Program-made: the position numbers and the translations under genes
NCBI RefSeq assembly: GCF_003144195.1
Contig: NW_020290026.1
Span: forward strand, 124,001 to 188,000
Origin: Ceraceosorus guamensis
Taxonomy: Eukaryota > Basidiomycota > Exobasidiomycetes > Ceraceosorales > Ceraceosoraceae
Length of the DNA: 64,000 bases
Reading direction: 5' to 3'
Notes under the pieces: model-generated
The model's input: the letters and a program-made list of their open reading frames with translations, nothing else
Databases searched by the model: none
Told to the model about the DNA's origin: nothing
Part shown: positions 1 to 12,950 of the stretch, in pieces
Layout: the number at the start of each line of letters is the position of its first letter
How positions within the stretch are numbered: position 1 is the stretch's first letter

Positions 1-2005
1 TGCGAGCATGAGTCTTGCCTTCACGACGCTCGCGCTTCGACACGTATGCTTCATACTCTTGCTGCGAGACGCGAGAGAGCAGGTGGGCAGGGTGCAGGAT
101 TGCCGCAATGCCGCCGACTTGTCCGAATCCGAAAGACGTCACTAGTCCGACGTTGAGGTCCTCAGGGGTTCGATGCAAAGTCTGAGAGGCGTACAGCAAG
201 TACGTGAATTTGCGTAGCTCTGCACTGATGTCGTCTGCGTTGCGATTTCCAGGTACGGTCGCTGTCAGAATCGACTGCATCAATCCGTTCAGAGCCCATG
301 CAGCTGCACCACCTTTCGCGTGACCGACCAGCCATTTCTGGGCGATGACGGGCACCGAATGACAGGGTGTGCGGCCAAGATGCTTCAAAAGCTCGTGATA
401 AACGTGACTCTCGTTCTTGTCGTTGGCGTTCGTGGAGGTACCGTGAATGCTGATGACGCCAATGCTGTCGCCATCGAGATTCCACTCTGCCAGAGCACGT
501 CGCAGAGGCTCGGCGGCTGCCAGGACTCCGTGTCCAGGTGCAGGAACGGACCTTCCTTGCTTGTCGGTGTGCGTAGAGGTATACGCGACCACCGATTGAA
601 TAGGGCAGCCGAGCTCCAGGGCGGTGGCGGCCGACATCAGAACTTGGGCACCCACACCTTGACTCTCCAAGAAACCAGAACGGCTGGACGTGGTAGGACG
701 CGACGCTTCGGAAGGCTCCCTGCCTCGCGCCAGCTCGTCTACGGAAGAGACCGTTGCGCCCATATTGGCAAACTCGTACGCACCCTCCTCTCCGTAATCA
801 TCAGCACCACCGGCGAGCATGATCTTGGCTTGGCCACTGCGGATTGCCTTGACGGCAATGGCGACCGACTGCAAAGCTGTGGCGCATGCACCCACCGGTG
901 TAAGAGTCGGGCCGCTTGAGGACATGAGTAGCAATTGTGTCCAAGCCGATATAGTGTTGATGAAAGTTTCCTGAAGGATGTCCTTTTGCACGTCCTGATT
1001 CTGTGCTCGGTCTTTGAACATCTTGCTAAGCGACTCCATGCCACCCATACCAGACCCTATCGCTGTTCCAACTTGAGAAGGATGAACGTACTAGGAGCAA
1101 GCGAGATTAGGGATCAGCTACAGCTTGTGAACCGCGCCCCAGGCGTGTGCTCACCTTGTAGAACTCGTAGGGATCCGTCACGCCGGACATCACTAAAGCT
1201 TCAGTGACCGCGATGAGCGTCCACAGAGCGCAGCGGTCGACGTTGGCGCAGATGTCCTCCGGGATACCAAAGCGCTTGGGATCGAAGCCGGTAGGAATCT
1301 GTCCGGCAACAGTTCTCGAGAACTTCACAGATTGCGGTACCAAGACTCTAGCACCTTTCTTGAGCTGAACGTGCATGCCGCCACTTGCCGATGGCCAAAC
1401 GTCGACCTTCTCGCCCTGCTCATTCTTGTACTTTTGTGCCTCCTCCTCCGACACATCCAAGGGTTCGAGGTCGTGCAGAATCTCAATTTCCTGCATGAAC
1501 GTCTTGCGCAGAGGATCATAGCCGCGGAAAAGCTCCGGCTCTAGTAGTCTCACGCCTGTATGCGTTCGAATCTCCTTCTCGTACTTGGCCTTGACGTCAG
1601 CATCCGAGATGGGCTCGCCCGACTTCGCTTCGACCCAGCCCACGTGAGGCTGGCCATTCTTGAGAGGTCCTTTCGTCCAACTGATGAATCCCATCATCCA
1701 CGCTGTGGAAAGGGACGCGCTTGAGATTTCAGCAATCGAGACAACCTACTGTGCGCCCGCACGTTGCACTAGCTCACCTAGCTCGATGCAGCCTTCAATG
1801 GTGAAGCTCCCTGAGACTTCCATCTCCCATCTTGTGCGACTTGAGCCGTATGGTCCGATCTGTAAACGGATGCGAGCCTCGAACATTAGCTCCTGGTCGT
1901 TTCGCAGAGTTCTGAGCAACGAAGGTCACGCACCTCTCCAAAGCCAGTTGCCACGACAACCTGGTCCAGATCAAGACCATTGAGGTCTTGTGAGTGTGTA
2001 GCCAT
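1..2005 (-). CDS. Free-standing FAS-type beta-ketoacyl synthase (fungal FAS alpha KS domain), runs off left edge
   Basis: Exons 2005-1934, 1859-1778, 1702-1155 and 1090 to beyond base 1 give at least 597 codons. The whole product is the KS domain of the fungal type I fatty acid synthase alpha subunit, which condenses malonyl-ACP with a growing acyl chain. Seen: active-site Cys303 in [12 protein letters not shown], His450 in [13 protein letters not shown], Lys486 and His491 in [15 protein letters not shown], and the closing SFGFGQ motif. His450-His491 and Lys486-His491 spacings equal those of yeast Fas2 as I remember them, but Cys303-His450 is about 90 residues shorter. Nothing resembling KR or ACP lies upstream; the ATG at 2005 sits in a CACCATGG context just before the KS fold. 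The 5' end is not certain: an in-frame stretch at 2006-2053 follows a good 3' splice site, and an exon 2369-2319 would splice to it in phase. What follows KS on the left (perhaps PPT) is outside the window. Confidence 0.9.
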
Positions 2006-3750
2006 GGTGTCGACTCTTTTCTCGTTCTTCGAGGGGTAAGGATCGGTGTGCACCTGCTAGACGCTTCTTGTGCTGGATGTGGCTCGTCTTTGGAATGCCA
2101 CATGCGCAAGTCTGAGGCGCTGAGAGATAATGTCAGCCGACGAAGGATTTCCGGTCTGAAATGGGTGGACGTGTGTGCAAGAGTCTGTGCGAAGGGTGTG
2201 AGCGAGGGTCACAACGCAATCTTGGTTTGAAGGATTCGGAAGCCCTTGAAGGCAGCCTTTGGAAGGATTGCCAGCCGATGGTCATGTCCCTTCCTCATCA
2301 AAGAAGTGCACACCTCACCTCTCTGCCTGAGCAAGGCGCTCCGAACCCCGGACCTTGCGAAAGAGCCATAGCCGCGCTACGACCAACAGTCGTCTTGCTG
2401 CTGAACTCCATACCCTAGACGCGCGGCTGTGAGTACCAGCTGCGACCCATACCACGCTGCGCATCGAAGTCTCTTACTGCTGAGGTCTCCTCAGCCAATG
2501 TGCCAAGTGCAAATCCATTTGGGGCGGCCCCTACTGATGAGTATATGCGCTTGCTTGGCCTCATTCCGGCACATCAACCACCAATGGACCGCTCAAGCCC
2601 AACCTCGCCTCCTCGTCAAAAGCTAATCTGTGCAAGACTTGCTCTGCGCTGTACAGGCTGTAAGTATAGTAAGCGTGGACCTTGTTGGGTTCACTTTGCT
2701 GAAGGGGACCGTTCGTGGCTGTGCAAATCAAGCCATCATGAGATTTGTATACCCACCTATGAGCTGAGCCGCCATTGCGACTTGACTGTGATTTACAAAC
2801 CATTGTCTCACATCGACGTTTGCCCCAACCTCGCGGCGCCGCCATGTTCGTTCGCGGTTTGGACCCCTGCTGCCTGCGAGTGCGTGGGCGGAGTCCCAAT
2901 TCACCTTTTGTACTTTTGACTGCATAGGCATGGTCATCCCGCCGCGGCGTCCGCGCGTTGGGGTGCAACACGCGAACTTTTGGCTCACCCCGCGCGGCGC
3001 ACGCGGTGGCGTGCACAGACCCTTAATTTCGCTAGCTGTAATCGCGCCTGCACGATCGACCGATCCCCACACAAATGGACAGTTCGAAGATGTAACAGCA
3101 GATCCATCACTGAATGCGTAAGTCTCTGATCCTATACTCATCTCAGATTTTGTGGCTACGGACGTCTTGGGCAGCCCGGCCGGCGAATCCGCAAATGAAG
3201 CGCCGCGGCACGAACCCAAAGCATAGGATTTGATCCATCCATGCAATCCGTTATTGCGCGGACCACAATTTTGTATCAGTAGCGAATCAAGTCTTGAATT
3301 GACGCGAATGGCGAGGCGACTCCAGGACAGTCTCCAGTCAGGTGCGGGAGTCTGAGTGTTGGAGAGTGGGTAGGGGCGGAGCGGACCCGCCCCTACAAAG
3401 AGTCGTGTTCAAGGTGCGATTCAAAGTTACGAGGGGCACCGACGTGTCAACGCTTTAGATTCGGCCCAAGCTTGCCGGCTTGTGGAAGTCTCAGGCACAG
3501 CCGAAAGGTATCTTCAGTCACGACTCAAGAGATTGAGGACGGTCTGAACTCAAGTCATGAACGGAAGTCTCCTGTTTCCTGCGACCCCTCCTCTCACACC
3601 ACCTTCACGACAACCACAGCGCCCTTTCTTCTTGACCGTGTCATCACACGTTTCGTGCAGTGTACACCAAGCTCTCACACTGTTCGTGCTGAACTGGGCC
3701 ACAATAGAGAACCCTACAGCTAAGGCTTGTTCAGCCTTACCGTTGGCGAG
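2006..3750. promoter_or_regulatory. Shared divergent promoter region between the two FAS-fragment genes
   Basis: This 1.7 kb lies between the start codons of the KS gene (leftward) and the AT-ER gene (rightward), so both are probably controlled from here. I looked on the minus strand for KR or ACP signatures that would extend the KS gene and found none. The strongly GC-rich block 2830-3010 contains many CGCG words, and a STRE-like palindrome lies at 3370-3396. Open frames of 139-172 codons (for example 2728-3246 minus) have no recognisable domain. Confidence 0.6.
3370..3396. promoter_or_regulatory. Perfect 10-bp inverted repeat containing two opposed AGGGG (STRE-like) boxes
   Basis: GTAGGGGCGG at 3370-3379 is mirrored by CCGCCCCTAC at 3387-3396 with a 7-nt spacer. 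Each arm holds an AGGGG core, the sequence bound by Msn2/4-type C2H2 zinc-finger activators in ascomycete yeasts. It lies about 355 bp upstream of the AT-ER start codon. Function is inferred from the symmetry and position only. Confidence 0.4.
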
Positions 3751-6700
3751 ATGCCCACCAGTGACTTCTTTCCGGGCAGTCCCGTCAGATCTGACGAGGA
3801 CTACGTAGACATTTCGGGCTCACCGCTCTTGATCTCAGGACAATTGTCAGAAGGAACGCTGCGACCGATTCAGCTGAGCACGCGCATCTCGCAAGTGCGA
3901 GTTCCAGTCCCAACTCAGCCTTACGAAGCATGGATCACAGCCATCGTAGTGAGAGATGACTTTCATCGAGCACTTGCAGCCTCTGGAAAAGATGGTTCGG
4001 AAGAGGCGAGCAAGCCTGCAGCGGTCGACGAAGACGAAGACGAGGATGAAGGCGCAGCGAAGCGGCGATCAGACAAGCTCAAAGCGCAGCAGCTGGAAGC
4101 TCGGATCGCCTTGGCAGCGCGCTTCCTCGGCTTCCTTGCAGCAAAGCTCAACGAAACGCAGCGGAGCGGCCGCATTGCGTCTGCAGCTGATCAGCGCAGG
4201 CACAGCGTTGCCTCGCGCGAGAGCAGTCGAAGCACCAGTCCCAGCCAAAAGCCTGGGGCAATGACTCACGAGTCGAACATTCTTCAATGCGCTTGGGCGG
4301 CATTCAACCAGCAATTCTTGGTCAGGCAACTCACTGACCTGCACAAAGTCACCGCCAACTTCGATTCTGATTTGCGCACCGAGGTACTAAGGTCATATTA
4401 CGATGCTCTGGTCGTCTTGGAGCGAGCGGCTGGATCGGGAGAAGGCGCGGTGCAGAAGCCTGCCCTCCAGACGCCCCTCTTGCTGAGCCTTGCAGCCAAG
4501 AAGCAAGCTGGCATTTTTGCAATCTTTGGTGGACAAGGAAACAATGAAGTGCGTCTCGCAAAACCTCCAGGTTTCATAGGTGCTCGAAAGCTGACTTCAT
4601 CCTGCTTTTGCGCAGGTCTACTTTGACGAACTTCAAGAGCTCTTCAACACGTATAGACCTTTGGTGGCGCCCCTCCTGCAGGCTGCAACAGAGCGACTTG
4701 AGGCTCTAGTTGAGGAGGCGACACTCAATGGCTTCGAAAGCTACTACGTGCACCAAGCGGATGTATTTGGATGGCTTACTGGTCGCACTGCGAAACCGCC
4801 CGCCAGCTATCTCGCCAGCATTCCTTTGAGCTTGCCGTTGATCGGTCTTACACAACTCACTCAGTTCTTGGTGTCATGCAGAGCCAGTGGTCTGACCCCA
4901 GGACAGTTCCGCGACCGCGTGCTAGGCGCCACAGGCCACAGCCAAGGCATCGTTGCTGCGCTCGTTCTTGCAACTTCAGATGACGAGCCCTCTTTCATTG
5001 AGAACTGTGTCAAGGCACTCGGCCTCTTGTTCCACATTGGCAAGCGCGGACAGGAAAGCTTCCCTGCTTTGTCATTGGACGCCGCCTTGGTCGCAGACTC
5101 CGTCGAAGGAGGGGAAGGAGAGCCGACGCCAATGCTGTCTGTTCAAGGTCTCGCTATTCGAGCGCTCGAGGGAGCCGTCGCAGCCGTCAACAAGCATATC
5201 CAGGATGCAGCACACAGGATCGACGTGTCTCTCTTCAACGGACCTTCGTCCTTTGTCGTGACTGGCCCGCCTCGTTCCCTCTTTGGCCTCGTAGGGCATC
5301 TGCGCTCGAAGAGAGCCGATCCAAACGCCGACCAAAGCAAGCTTCCGTGGAGCAAGCGGAAGCCTGTATTCCACATGCGCTTCTTGCCGGTAGGCGTGCC
5401 ATATCACTCATCACATCTCCTCGGCGCTACAGAGAAGGTGGCGTCCATCGACTACCAGGAAGCTTGCATATGGCGACCGAGAGACCTCAAGACGGTCGTG
5501 CGCAACACCTATGATGGATCAGACATGAGCGCTTACGCAGAAGATACTAGCCTCCTGCGATCCATCTGCGACCAAATTTTCACCCATCACATCCACTGGA
5601 CCAAGGCCTGCGACGTTCCACCCTCCACTACGCACTGCGTCGACTTTGGCACAGGAGGCTTGTCAGGCATTGGAGGTCTGACCTTGCGGAATTTGGAGGG
5701 GCGTGGTGTTCGCGTGGTGACAGTCTCGGGCAGGCATAGGTACAGTCCAGAGCTGTACGACGTTGCTGCTGTGCAAAGAGAGAGACCGTGGAGCGACTTT
5801 GCGCCCAAGCTCGTCAAGACTCCAAATGGCCTTCAGCTCGACACGCCTCTCTCGCGCATCCTCGGAAGGCCGCCGATCACCGTCGGCGGTATGACACCGA
5901 CGACGGTGCAGGCGGGCATCAATGCTGCTACCGCACAAGCAGGGTACCACATCGAACTTGCTGGAGGTGTGAGTGTGACTTGCGTCAAACACATTCTGCA
6001 GCTCAACACTCACTCTTCTTTCCCGATCTTGTCCTCCTTTAGGGTCACTACAACGCCAAGATGCTGCGAGACAAGATCGACACGCTTCAAGACCAGGTCG
6101 ATCCCGGGGTGGGGTTCACGCTCAACTCTCTATACATCAACCAGCGCCAATTCAGCGTGCAGTATCCAGAGTGGCTGGCTATGCGAAGGGAAGGCTACCC
6201 CTTGCAGGGCTTCACATGCGCGGCAGGCATCCCCTCCCCAGAGAAGGCAAAAGAGATGATCGAAGGTCTGCAAGCGGCCGGCTTGCGTCACATCACTTTC
6301 AAGCCCGGATCTGTGGACGGTATCAGGCAAGTCTGCACCATCGCAGAGAAGAATCCCACCTTTGGCATCATTCTTTGCTGGACAGGTGGACGTGCAGGTG
6401 GACATCACTCACCAGAGGATATGCACTCGCCCATTCTCTCCACGTACGGCCGCATTCGAGCGCATTCGAATCTGGCCTTGGTCGGCGGATCAGGATTCGG
6501 CTCAGCAGACGACTTCTGGCCTTACCTGACCGGCGATTGGAGCAAGGAGAAATTCGGCACCCAGCCCATGCCCTTCGATGGTGTCATGTTCGGCTCGTGG
6601 ATCATGGTAGCCAAGGAAGCTCACACTGCAGACCCTGTCAAGGAATTGATTGTCAAAGCGCCAGGATGCGGAGATGAAGAGTGGGAGACCACTCACGGCA

Positions 6701-6902
6701 AGGACGGAAAGAGCGGAATCATCTCCGTGAGTGCTCATAGGTACTGCATTGGTGGGATAATCGCAACTCATACACTAACGACGTTCGGACTTGTTCCCAT
6801 ACTCTGCAGGTCGTGAGCGAGCTTGGAGAAAGGATCCACGTTGTTCAGAACAGGTGTACTGACCTTTGGCGCGAGCTCGACGAGAAACTATTCTCGCTAT
6901 AA
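3751..6902 (+). CDS. Truncated FAS beta-type protein: acetyltransferase + enoyl reductase only
   Basis: Exons 3751-4548, 4616-5968, 6043-6726 and 6810-6902 encode 975 aa. Order: an N-terminal segment with an acidic run near residues 90-100, the FAS acetyltransferase domain from about 255 (IFAIFGGQGNNE; GATGHSQG with nucleophile Ser375), then the FMN-dependent enoyl reductase from about 700 (PPITVGGMTPTTVQAG, the AGGG dinucleotide-fold turn, WTGGRAGGHHSPEDMHSPIL, GSGFGSADDFWPYLTGDW). The reading frame ends with TAA directly after the segment that in yeast Fas1 links ER to DH. Only 135 bp separate this stop from the next gene, so DH and MPT are truly absent. All catalytic motifs I can see are intact, so this looks like a working two-domain enzyme and not a decaying copy. 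Rhodosporidium toruloides Fas1 is known to be AT-ER in the same way. ATG 3751 is the first ATG of the open frame. Confidence 0.9.
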
Positions 6903-7037
6903 TGTGGATAAATTTGGCTTGCCAAGACCCCTGCATGTTCGACTCTGTCACTGACGCGCAATAGATGACTTGATGATACGATGACATTGCGGCCGTTGGA
7001 GTGAATCGAAGAGAAGCCATGCGTGTCACGCCTCAAG

Positions 7038-9815
<2,778 letters not shown>

Positions 9816-10602
9816 TACCACCACGGATGAACGATTCGAAGAGCAAGAGTCAATAAGAGCGGAGGGTAGCCGGGCGAGGCTCTCGAATGGTAAGCAACTG
9901 CCAATCAAGTGCGCACAGAGAAGGTCCAGGGTGGCGTACCAATGCACGGTATCCTTGGCTTTGCTCCGATGCGATGTCCGCTCTCTTTAATCTGCTTGCA
10001 ACCGCACCGGGACGTCACCTAGCGACGACAAGAGCGCCTGCTTTTTCAAGCGTGCGAAGGAATGGACGATGTTCAGAGGGGCCGTTGGTGATGGCGAGTC
10101 AAGAGTGGCACGCAAGAAGATGGGCTGTGCACCGGTGTACGTTCAAGAGTCACGAGTTCGATTGGCGAGTCAAAAGTGACCCTCAGCAGTCACGAGTAGG
10201 TGATGTGATGATCATCTCCATCACGCGCTGACTCGCGGCGCGCACTGCGCATCGCGCACGCGGGCGCGCATCTCCACATCAGCATGTATACGCTCTCCTG
10301 CTGCTGATCGGGCCAAGTTTGGACATCTCTTTCATGCTTCCTGCAGACTGTATTCAAATTGCTCGCACGGCATCCGTCCGTCTTCTCGTCGACTCAACCT
10401 GTTCCTACCTCAAGGTTGCACTCGTCACTACCTCTAACTCAACACGCTCTCGAGACCCAGGCATAGTCTTCGCGAGGCAGCAGCAGCAGCTACTCTCATT
10501 TCGTCGGGTGATTTCGACGTCAGCAGGTGCCTTCATCATCGAGGACTACATCGTGGTTCTCATCAGCGGCGGAAGATTTGGCTTTAAAGAAAGGTTCTGA
10601 AG
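9816..10602. other. Intergenic, divergent promoter of PRP4 and the CUE-domain gene
   Basis: No coding signal seen. Two copies of AGTCACGAGT lie at 10148-10157 and 10188-10197, a word that recurs in other spacers of this window. The stretch before the CUE gene is pyrimidine-rich. Confidence 0.5.
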
Positions 10603-11521
10603 ATGCAAGACTCTCTGGGCGCACTTTTGGCGATTGGCCTGATCTGGCTCGTCTTCCGTTTCGCCTTTGGCTCTTCGTCCTCGTCGAGTTCTGGAGCCGG
10701 CCGCGGACAAGCGGCAATAGGCGGCGCCGCACCTGCACCTGCTCAGAGCATAGCGCTGCGAGAAAGGGTCAACAATGTACCAGCAGAGATGGTGAGTTCC
10801 TAGAGCCAAGAAGGGTCGACGCACACGTGCCCTCCTGGATCTCTGATCTGGCTTGCCTACCAACTTGTTCCAGGTCCAAACAGTACAGACTATGTTTCCA
10901 CACGTATCTGCAGAAGCTATCCGATACGATCTAGTCAGGAGCGGCAACGTAGAAGTGACTTGCGAAAAGATACTCAACGACGGCGGTTTGCCAGAGGTGA
11001 GTGAGCCTGAATGGTGCGTACCCAGCGGCGCTTGTGCGGTGCTCACACCCACGACTTTGCTACGTCAGCCGCCGACTGGACTCTTCGGACCTGCAAGACC
11101 TCCGCCGCAGACACGACCGGCAGAGTCAGCACGGACAACCAGCGGAGTGCTAAAGGGCACAGGCAGCTCAAGCTTAATAGCTCGCTTCGGCCTAGAATCA
11201 AGGCTCGGTGCTGCAGATGCTGCAGTAGGGCACGAAATGGGAATTGGCAAAGGCAAGGGTAAACAGGTGGATGCTTTGATTGATCCTACTCCTCAGAGTG
11301 TTAAGAAGGCCTGGAGCGATGATGCGGATATTAGGACCAAGGAGCTGCGCAGAAGGAAGGAGCAAATGATCCTGAATGCCAGGAGGTGAGTTAAGGCAGT
11401 CTTCATTGATGTGTAGTCTGGGGTCTGTTTCGCTCACAACCTGTCTGGCCCGAGGGCTTTCTCTTTGTGGAACAGGCGTATGGAAGCTGCAGCTGCTCAG
11501 AAGAGCTCGCCCTCTGCGTGA
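10603..11521 (+). CDS. CUE1: Cue1-like ER membrane protein (CUE domain, recruits ubiquitin-conjugating enzyme)
   Basis: Exons 10603-10791, 10874-10996, 11069-11385 and 11476-11521; 224 aa. A single hydrophobic segment (residues 5-22, LGALLAIGLIWLVFRFAFG) at the extreme N-terminus is followed by a Ser run and an Ala/Pro linker. A CUE domain comes next (about 60-104, with the conserved MFP at 70-72 and ILNDGGLP at its end), and the tail ends in a basic helix (RTKELRRRKEQMILNARR). This is the layout of Cue1, which tethers and activates Ubc7 for ER-associated degradation; the last helix corresponds in position to the Ubc7-binding region. The CUE domain and anchor are seen; the Ubc7 role is from the family. 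The final exon is only 46 nt. Confidence 0.82.
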
Positions 11522-11914
11522 TGCTGCTACGCTCAGCACACAGACCGCGTTCATATCGTCACTTGCTTGTCTTAAGCAGATCCAAAGCACTGTCGCTGCT
11601 GGCGACTAGGAGAATCAGACAAAAGGTCACCAAACAAAGGAATGTATTATTGTGTCGAGTAGTCAATCGCTCGAGAAGAGTGTTGGCGAAGCAGGAGGGG
11701 TATGAAGCGTTGACTCGCAAATCAGCGCGGACGTTGCGGTGTCCCTGTTCGCAAGTATGAATTGGAATGGAGATGAGAGAGTGTGTAATGGTGACGTGGT
11801 GGCTGAACGGATTTTGAGTTCAAGTGGCTGTTAGGGCCAGAAAGGCAGCAGATGACAAGGCGTCTGATGGCGCGACGGAGGCCGACGCAGAAGGCTTTCA
11901 GGACCAGAGATCAT
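11522..11914. other. Convergent 3' spacer (no gene seen)
   Basis: This lies between the stop codons of the CUE gene and the double-psi-barrel gene. I see no open frame with recognisable coding signal; it presumably holds both 3' UTRs and poly(A) sites. Confidence 0.5.
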
Positions 11915-12950
11915 TCAGTTATAGTCCCATCTGAAGCGGACACGGAAAGAAAGGCGATGTGAACTGAGGTAAAAGCCTGCAGCGGATGCTGCTGCAGAGG
12001 CCGCAAAGCAACTCACCCAATCCCAATGACACCTTCACTCTTGGGCGCGAGCTGCGAGAAGGCGCTGGGACTGAAGTCAAGCGAGCCAACGTCTGACCAA
12101 AGAAGGGATCCTAGGATGTCAGCATTCTTGAATGCTGCCAGCTCGCTTCGTTGCTAATTGAGACTTACGGCAGGAAGGGCACATGTCGACGACTTGGACG
12201 GAAATGCAGCGGCCATCGTGGCAGACTTTGGATTGGATAGGGTAGTATGAGTGCACGCTGAAACCAAGCTTCTCCAGCTTTCGGCTGGCTTACCTCTGAT
12301 GTTCTCCCCGCAATGGCTGCCTCCGTCCCACTGATGGACGCTGATTGCGACGATGCTATCATCAGCAGAGTTGACCCATCCGCAAGCTCCACGATCGGGT
12401 TGATACTGTCGCGAGGCACGTCCAGGGTCAATCGAATTTCCAAGTCGGTGTCCTCAGAGAAGAGGGAGAAGCTTGCACTCACGTAAGTTCCTCGCCCGTT
12501 AAAAGAGTGACGCTTCTCGAGCGTGTGGTAGCCAGTGCTGGGCGCGGAGCTGCCGTCAGTGTGGGTGGTCTGCATGCGCGTGTATTGGTCAGAAGTGGCG
12601 TCGTCCGAAGGCAGCGGACTTGACTGTCTGCGGGTCTTGACCATGCCTCTGGCAGGCTTAGAAGCTTTCGGGGACTCGGAGGCGTTCGTTGTTGCAGAGG
12701 GAGATTGTACATCGCCGGAGCTGGGTTGTGCAGGGGAGGTATCGTCTTGCAGGATTGCTAGATGCTCCACATGGGGCTGCACAAGGTCTCGTGAGTACGC
12801 GGATGGAACAGGGTCCTCTTGTTCAAGCTCGCTGATGGTGGGCAGCGATGCTGTAAGAGGTTTCGCTGTGATGGGTAGTGTAGATGCGCGCACGATCACC
12901 ACAATGGCCATGGACCAAGCTGTGAAGCTCCACAGAGTGATGAGCCTCAT
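11915..12950 (-). CDS. Secreted double-psi beta-barrel (RlpA/expansin-like) protein with Kex2-type propeptide
   Basis: Exons 12950-12483, 12405-12294, 12225-12169, 12110-12017 and 11930-11915; 248 aa. Residues 1-22 are a signal peptide. Residues 23-147 are a Ser/Thr/Pro-rich pro-region with dibasic sites KTRR (ending 108) and LEKR (ending 147). The mature 101-residue domain has GRGTYYQPDRGACG, SADDSIVAIS, GSHCGENIR, VVDMCPSC and DFSPSAFSQLAP, which is the barwin/RlpA-like double-psi-barrel family, with six Cys. The first intron is easy to miss because its reading frame stays open through it; only splicing restores the GACG motif. Fungal members are extracellular and often linked to cell-wall or host contact. 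An enzymatic role is not shown, since these proteins usually lack the full GH45 catalytic pair. A start at 13064 is possible, but 12950 gives the clean signal peptide. Confidence 0.88.

Noticed and set aside
320-919. 199-codon plus-strand open frame
   Set aside because: It lies antisense to the KS exon, whose translation is strongly conserved; the plus frame has no recognisable similarity.
2728-3246. 172-codon open frame on the minus strand between the two FAS-fragment genes
   Set aside because: It overlaps frames on the other strand in GC-rich DNA, shows no domain, and does not resemble KR, ACP or DH, which I specifically looked for.
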